Assembly: GCA_050250755.1 (NCBI GenBank)
Contig: JBFWOB010000001.1
Coordinates: 1-64,000, forward strand
Length of the DNA stretch: 64,000 nucleotides
Direction of reading: 5' to 3'
DNA from: Ga0077555 sp050250755
GTDB taxonomy: Bacteria; Pseudomonadota; Alphaproteobacteria; Rhizobiales; Hyphomicrobiaceae
Each line of letters starts with the position of its first letter. Position 1 is the stretch's first letter. The position numbers were made by a program, and so were the translations under genes. This document shows positions 60,750 through 64,000 of this stretch, one piece after another. Under the pieces are notes generated by a model. It was not told where the DNA came from and did not search any database. It was given only the letters and a program-made list of their open reading frames with translations.

Positions 60750-61603
60750 TGGTCGAGAACCGCCCGCTGCTCACCATTCTCTCCCATCTCGTACTCATCA
60801 TGGGTGTCAGCGTGCTCGTGTTCCCGATCTGGGTGACGTTCGTTGCGTCGACGCATACTGCCTCCGACCTGATGACGGTCCCGATCCCGTTGTGGCCGGG
60901 TGACCAGCTCTGGGAAAACTACAGCCAGGTTCTCTCGAAAGGCCTCGATAATCCGACCGCCGGCGGCACGCCCGTGGTGGTGATGCTGAAGAACAGCCTG
61001 ATCATGGCGCTCGGCATCGCCATCGGAAAAATCATCGTCTCGTTCATGGCTGCCTTTGCGATTGTTTACTTCCGGTTTCCGTTTCGCATGGTGGCATTCT
61101 GGATGATTTTCCTGACGCTGATGCTGCCGGTCGAGGTCCGCATCCTGCCGACCTACAAAGTCGTATCGGATCTGGGGCTGCTCAATTCATATCTTGGCCT
61201 GACTTTGCCCATCATTGCGTCGGCGACGGCGACGTTCCTTTTTCGCCAATTTTTCCTGACTGTTCCCGACGAGCTTGCCGAGGCTGCGCGTATCGACGGC
61301 GCCGGCCCGCTGCGCTTCATGAAGGATATCCTGCTGCCGCTCTCCCGCACCAATATCGCGGCACTGTTCGTCATCATGTTCACGTTCGGCTGGAACCAGT
61401 ACCTCTGGCCGCTCCTGATGACGACCGATCCGCGCTACCTGACGGTGACCATAGGCATCCAGCAACTCATTAACGTCGGCGATACAGACCCGCAGTGGCC
61501 GCTCGTGATGGCAGCCGTTATCCTTGCCATGTTGCCCCCCGTCGTCGTGGTGCTGGTCATGCAGCGGCAGTTCGTCAAGGGTCTGGTCGAGACCGAGAAA
61601 TAA
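60749..61603 (+). CDS. ugpE: Glycerol-3-phosphate-type ABC permease (UgpE-like)
   Basis: A 284-residue permease with about six hydrophobic segments and the EAA loop EAARIDGAGPLRFMKDILLP, as in MalG/UgpE proteins. It follows UgpA with overlapping stop/start codons and precedes the ATPase gene by ten bases. The terminal segment VVVVLVMQRQFVKGLVETEK is typical of the subfamily. Confidence 0.94.
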   Translation: MVENRPLLTILSHLVLIMGVSVLVFPIWVTFVASTHTASDLMTVPIPLWPGDQLWENYSQVLSKGLDNPTAGGTPVVVMLKNSLIMALGIAIGKIIVSFMAAFAIVYFRFPFRMVAFWMIFLTLMLPVEVRILPTYKVVSDLGLLNSYLGLTLPIIASATATFLFRQFFLTVPDELAEAARIDGAGPLRFMKDILLPLSRTNIAALFVIMFTFGWNQYLWPLLMTTDPRYLTVTIGIQQLINVGDTDPQWPLVMAAVILAMLPPVVVVLVMQRQFVKGLVETEK

Positions 61604-61613
61604 AGGGCACGCG

Positions 61614-62741
61614 ATGGCCGGCTTGAGCATGCGGGGCGTGAAGAAGGTCTATCCCAATGGTGTTGAGGCCATCTCTCGCATCGACCTAGACGTCACCGAT
61701 GGCGAGTTCATTGTTCTGGTCGGCCCCTCGGGTTGCGGAAAGTCGACGCTGCTGCGGATGATCGCCGGCCTCGAATCCATTACCGAAGGCGAGGTCGAGA
61801 TCGGCAAGCGCCGCGTCAACGATTTGGAGCCCGCCGATCGCGACATCGCGATGGTGTTCCAGAACTACGCGCTCTATCCGCACATGACCGTCTACAACAA
61901 TATCGCCTACGGACTGCGCAACCGCCGGACGCCAAAGCCGGAGATCGACAGTCGCGTCCGCGAAGTGGCACGACTGCTCGAAATCGGGCAGTTGCTCGAT
62001 CGCAAGCCGCGGCAGCTTTCGGGAGGCCAGCGCCAGCGCGTTGCCATGGGGCGCGCGATTGTCCGCCGGCCAGAAGTGTTCCTCTTCGACGAGCCGCTCT
62101 CTAATCTCGACGCCAAATTGCGCGTCCAGATGCGTGTCGAAATTCGCCGACTTCAGCGCGACCTTGCCACGACGAGCATTTATGTGACGCACGACCAGGT
62201 CGAGGCCATGACGATGGCGGATCGTCTCGTCGTCATGAATGCTGGAAGAGCAGAGCAGATCGGCACGCCGCGCGACGTCTATTACAATCCCGCGACCATA
62301 TTCGTGGCAGGGTTCATTGGCTCGCCTGCGATGAATTTTCTCGAAGGCCGCGTCTCGAGTTCCGGCGAGCAGATCGCGGTGGCTGGTGTCGCGATTCCTT
62401 TGCCGCCTGGGCAGACGTTGCCGCCAAGTTCAACCGTAACGGTGGGCGTCAGACCGGAAGATATTGCCGTTGCGACCGGCCATGGCGACCTGCAGTTGAC
62501 TGTCGATCTCGTCGAGCTCTTGGGCGCCGAAACGGTGGTCATTGGTCGCGTGGGCGGGGCGGGCCCGGAGGCATTCGCTATACGCTGCCACGGCGATGCG
62601 GATTTCGGAATCGGTGCTTCCGTTCCGCTATCTCTTCCTCGGGGCAAGCTGCATATCTTCGATGCTCAGACGGGTCTCCGTCTTAATGTTATCAATGCGC
62701 TGCCTGAGGGAAATAATACGCCCAGTCTTTCGATTGGCTGA
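61614..62741 (+). CDS. ugpC: Sugar/glycerol-3-phosphate ABC ATPase (UgpC-like)
   Basis: A 375-residue ATPase. Walker A is GPSGCGKST, signature LSGGQRQR, Walker B VFLFDEPLSNLD and switch His YVTHDQVEAMT. A C-terminal MalK-type regulatory domain follows (VRPEDIAVA and on). ATG 61614 with AAAGGG before it is chosen; the frame from 61524 overlaps UgpE. It energises the UgpBAE system. Confidence 0.95.
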   Translation: MAGLSMRGVKKVYPNGVEAISRIDLDVTDGEFIVLVGPSGCGKSTLLRMIAGLESITEGEVEIGKRRVNDLEPADRDIAMVFQNYALYPHMTVYNNIAYGLRNRRTPKPEIDSRVREVARLLEIGQLLDRKPRQLSGGQRQRVAMGRAIVRRPEVFLFDEPLSNLDAKLRVQMRVEIRRLQRDLATTSIYVTHDQVEAMTMADRLVVMNAGRAEQIGTPRDVYYNPATIFVAGFIGSPAMNFLEGRVSSSGEQIAVAGVAIPLPPGQTLPPSSTVTVGVRPEDIAVATGHGDLQLTVDLVELLGAETVVIGRVGGAGPEAFAIRCHGDADFGIGASVPLSLPRGKLHIFDAQTGLRLNVINALPEGNNTPSLSIG

Positions 62742-62751
62742 TCACGGCGCG

Positions 62752-62949
62752 CTATCGGGCGCGGAGACGCACATCGAGTTCCTCGCGGGCGGCCGTCTGA
62801 ACGAGCGGGATCGGTGCCGGCTTGACGATAACCGGCTGGTTAGCTGTCTGCTGCCAACCCGGCGGTTGGGCAGCAACATAGTACGTCGCGAAAGCGATAA
62901 TGATCGTGCTGAGAAGTCCACCGAGCGCTGAGAATGTCATGTGCGGCAT
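62752..62949 (-). CDS. Small single-span membrane protein
   Basis: A 65-residue protein with one membrane segment (ALGGLLSTIIIAFATYYVAA) followed by a Pro/Gln-rich periplasmic tail (QPPGWQQTANQPVIV). AGGGG lies six to seven bases before the ATG at 62949. The longer frame to 63192 is not conserved. It is convergent with UgpC. No family is recognised; a role near the envelope is inferred from the topology. Confidence 0.65.
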   Translation of the reverse strand: MPHMTFSALGGLLSTIIIAFATYYVAAQPPGWQQTANQPVIVKPAPIPLVQTAAREELDVRLRAR

Positions 62950-63065
62950 GTCGAGCCCCTTTCGCGAGGAAGAACGCTCGATCTGCTGCTCGGTTTCGGA
63001 GCCTCTCCAACGAAGCTGTGGATAACTTCTCGTGACGCTCGCTTTCGCCGAATTCGCGCCGTGGT

Positions 63066-63737
63066 TCAGCGTGCGCCGTAGTGGGACAGGAACATATCGA
63101 CCGCGCCTTTGACCACGCGTTCGGCTTCGGCGTCCGCAACAGGTGTATCGAGTGACCCGTAGAGGCGCGGACGAATAAGGCTCGCCTGGCAAAGCTCAAG
63201 GAACTGGAAGATGGCAAGCTCCATATCCTCGATCTGCAACTCTCCAGCGACAATGCGCGTCTCCAGGTAGGTCTTGAGCGCCCGACTCACGCGGCGCGGC
63301 CCCTCGTCGTACATTTGCTGCCCGATGTCCGGCATGCGTTCGCACACGCCGATGACGATCCGATGCGCCTGAATGACATGCGGCCGGCCGAGAATCTGGA
63401 CCATCATCTGGCCAAAGCGTGAAAGCGCTTCGCGTGCCGGCAGGCTCGGATCGAGGGCTTCGAGGATCTGCTTGATGCTGCGATCGCGTTCCTCGCTGAC
63501 CACGGCCGCAAAAAGCTGCTCCTTGCTTGGATAGTAGACGTAAAGCGTCGCTTTCGAGACGCCCGCCTCGGCTGCGACGTCCGCCATCGACGCCGCGTCA
63601 AAACCGGTTCGTCGGAACACACTTACGGCGCCATCGAGAATTTGGCGTCGCTTGCGCGGATCCGTCCCAGCGGCGGGACGACCCCCGCGCTTGGCCCCGC
63701 GTTCCTCACGAGGGTGGACCGGTTGCTGATTGTCCAT
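63066..63737 (-). CDS. TetR family transcriptional regulator
   Basis: A 223-residue TetR regulator. The helix-turn-helix is ASMADVAAEAGVSKATLYVY, preceded by RKRRQILDGAVSVFRRTGF, and the C-terminal ligand domain has the TetR_C type FLELCQASLIRPRLYG. ATG 63737 is chosen because the longer frame from 63869 adds a non-conserved part over the operators. It is divergent from a gene at the window edge; two palindromic operators lie between. The ligand is likely a drug or toxic organic, as usual for this family. Confidence 0.92.
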   Translation of the reverse strand: MDNQQPVHPREERGAKRGGRPAAGTDPRKRRQILDGAVSVFRRTGFDAASMADVAAEAGVSKATLYVYYPSKEQLFAAVVSEERDRSIKQILEALDPSLPAREALSRFGQMMVQILGRPHVIQAHRIVIGVCERMPDIGQQMYDEGPRRVSRALKTYLETRIVAGELQIEDMELAIFQFLELCQASLIRPRLYGSLDTPVADAEAERVVKGAVDMFLSHYGAR

Positions 63738-63806
63738 TTCGGGGCTGGCTACCTCCTGTTGTTGTGGTTGAGGTGCGCAACTAAATCGCGCATCAACAAA
63801 TATGTG

Positions 63807-63823
63807 AACCGAACCGTTCGGTT
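63807..63823. promoter_or_regulatory. TetR operator palindrome 1
   Basis: AACCGAAC-C-GTTCGGTT is a perfect 8-bp inverted repeat around a single base, 70 bases upstream of the TetR start and between divergent genes. Confidence 0.65.
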
Positions 63824-63873
63824 TGATCTTGTTTTGAGGGTCAATCGTTGCTAGGTCAAGCGCAATCAAACTG

Positions 63874-63885
63874 AACGGTACCGTT
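63874..63885. promoter_or_regulatory. TetR operator palindrome 2
   Basis: AACGGTACCGTT is a perfect 12-bp palindrome that shares the AACsG core of operator 1, 50 bases downstream and close to the start of the divergent gene. Confidence 0.55.
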
Positions 63886-63906
63886 TAAATGGTACCCAAA
63901 GATACC

Positions 63907-64000
63907 GTGAGCAAGCCCATGTCCCGTTCCGCGATGAAACCCGTCGAGGTGCTCTCCGAAGAAGGACAGTTCGATTCTTCCGACAGCATATCCCAAAACA
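63907..64000 (+). CDS. Start of a divergent gene, truncated by window edge
   Basis: An open frame begins at GTG 63907 or ATG 63919 and remains open to the window edge. It gives MSRSAMKPVEVLSEEGQF and then a Ser/Asp-rich segment. It is too short to identify. As the partner of a TetR regulator with operators in between, it may encode an efflux component, which is inference from context. Confidence 0.5.
   Translation, partial: MSKPMSRSAMKPVEVLSEEGQFDSSDSISQN

Overview
The window is a gene-dense, high-GC (roughly 60% by eye) stretch of what is most likely an alphaproteobacterial chromosome of the Rhizobiales (Bradyrhizobium/Xanthobacteraceae-like). Pointers are a DUF1127 protein, a BA14K-like secreted protein, paired Crp/Fnr regulators, several solute-binding proteins and ABC importers, MocR and LysR regulators, and an NAD-linked fdsGBA-fdhD-fdsD formate dehydrogenase. 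I see no tRNA, rRNA, complete insertion sequence, CRISPR array or phage block. The genus is an inference.

Layout. 0.2-8 kb: mixed small genes (P-loop kinase-like protein, secreted hypothetical, Rrf2 regulator overlapping a methyltransferase, secreted ClpP-like protein, aldehyde dehydrogenase) and a decayed GST fragment. 8-15.5 kb: regulatory block with a giant winged-helix/pseudo-cyclase/ATPase/TPR protein, two convergent Crp/Fnr paralogues, a lone receiver protein and a secreted Ntn-type amide hydrolase. 15.6-23.1 kb: an orphan peptide-type binding protein, a CMD-family protein and a complete branched-chain-amino-acid-type importer whose genes overlap by 4 bp. 23.18-23.57 kb: two tiny adjacent genes encoding peptides with double-glycine (bacteriocin-type) leaders. 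23.9-32.7 kb: a PanB-like protein facing a six-gene catabolic operon (hotdog thioesterase, IlvD/Edd dehydratase, Cys-type alpha/beta hydrolase, PrpF-like isomerase, crotonase, nucleoside deaminase) with a MocR regulator upstream. 32.8-46.6 kb: a CMD/GNAT/azoreductase operon, a second Cys-type hydrolase, SH3 and BA14K-like secreted proteins, SDR, methyltransferases, glutamine amidotransferase, aldehyde dehydrogenase plus LysR, a second GST fragment, an unusual asparagine-synthase-like enzyme and another orphan peptide-type binding protein.

46.7-51.1 kb: a cobalamin riboswitch with its own intrinsic terminator precedes nrdA-nrdB. The R2 subunit has Phe where the radical Tyr should be, which marks a class Ic (Mn/Fe type) ribonucleotide reductase. 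The likely logic is that B12 switches this O2-dependent enzyme off, perhaps in favour of a B12-dependent reductase elsewhere. 51.2-58.2 kb: formate dehydrogenase operon with an upstream LysR gene, giving NADH from formate. 58.4-62.7 kb: ugpBAEC-type glycerol-3-phosphate importer. 62.7-64 kb: a small membrane protein, a TetR regulator with two palindromic operators, and the start of a divergent gene cut by the window edge.

The most noteworthy items are the tandem double-glycine peptides, the riboswitch-controlled class Ic reductase, the catalytically degenerate cyclase fusion, the PanB-like protein without its metal site and the orphan asparagine-synthase-like enzyme.
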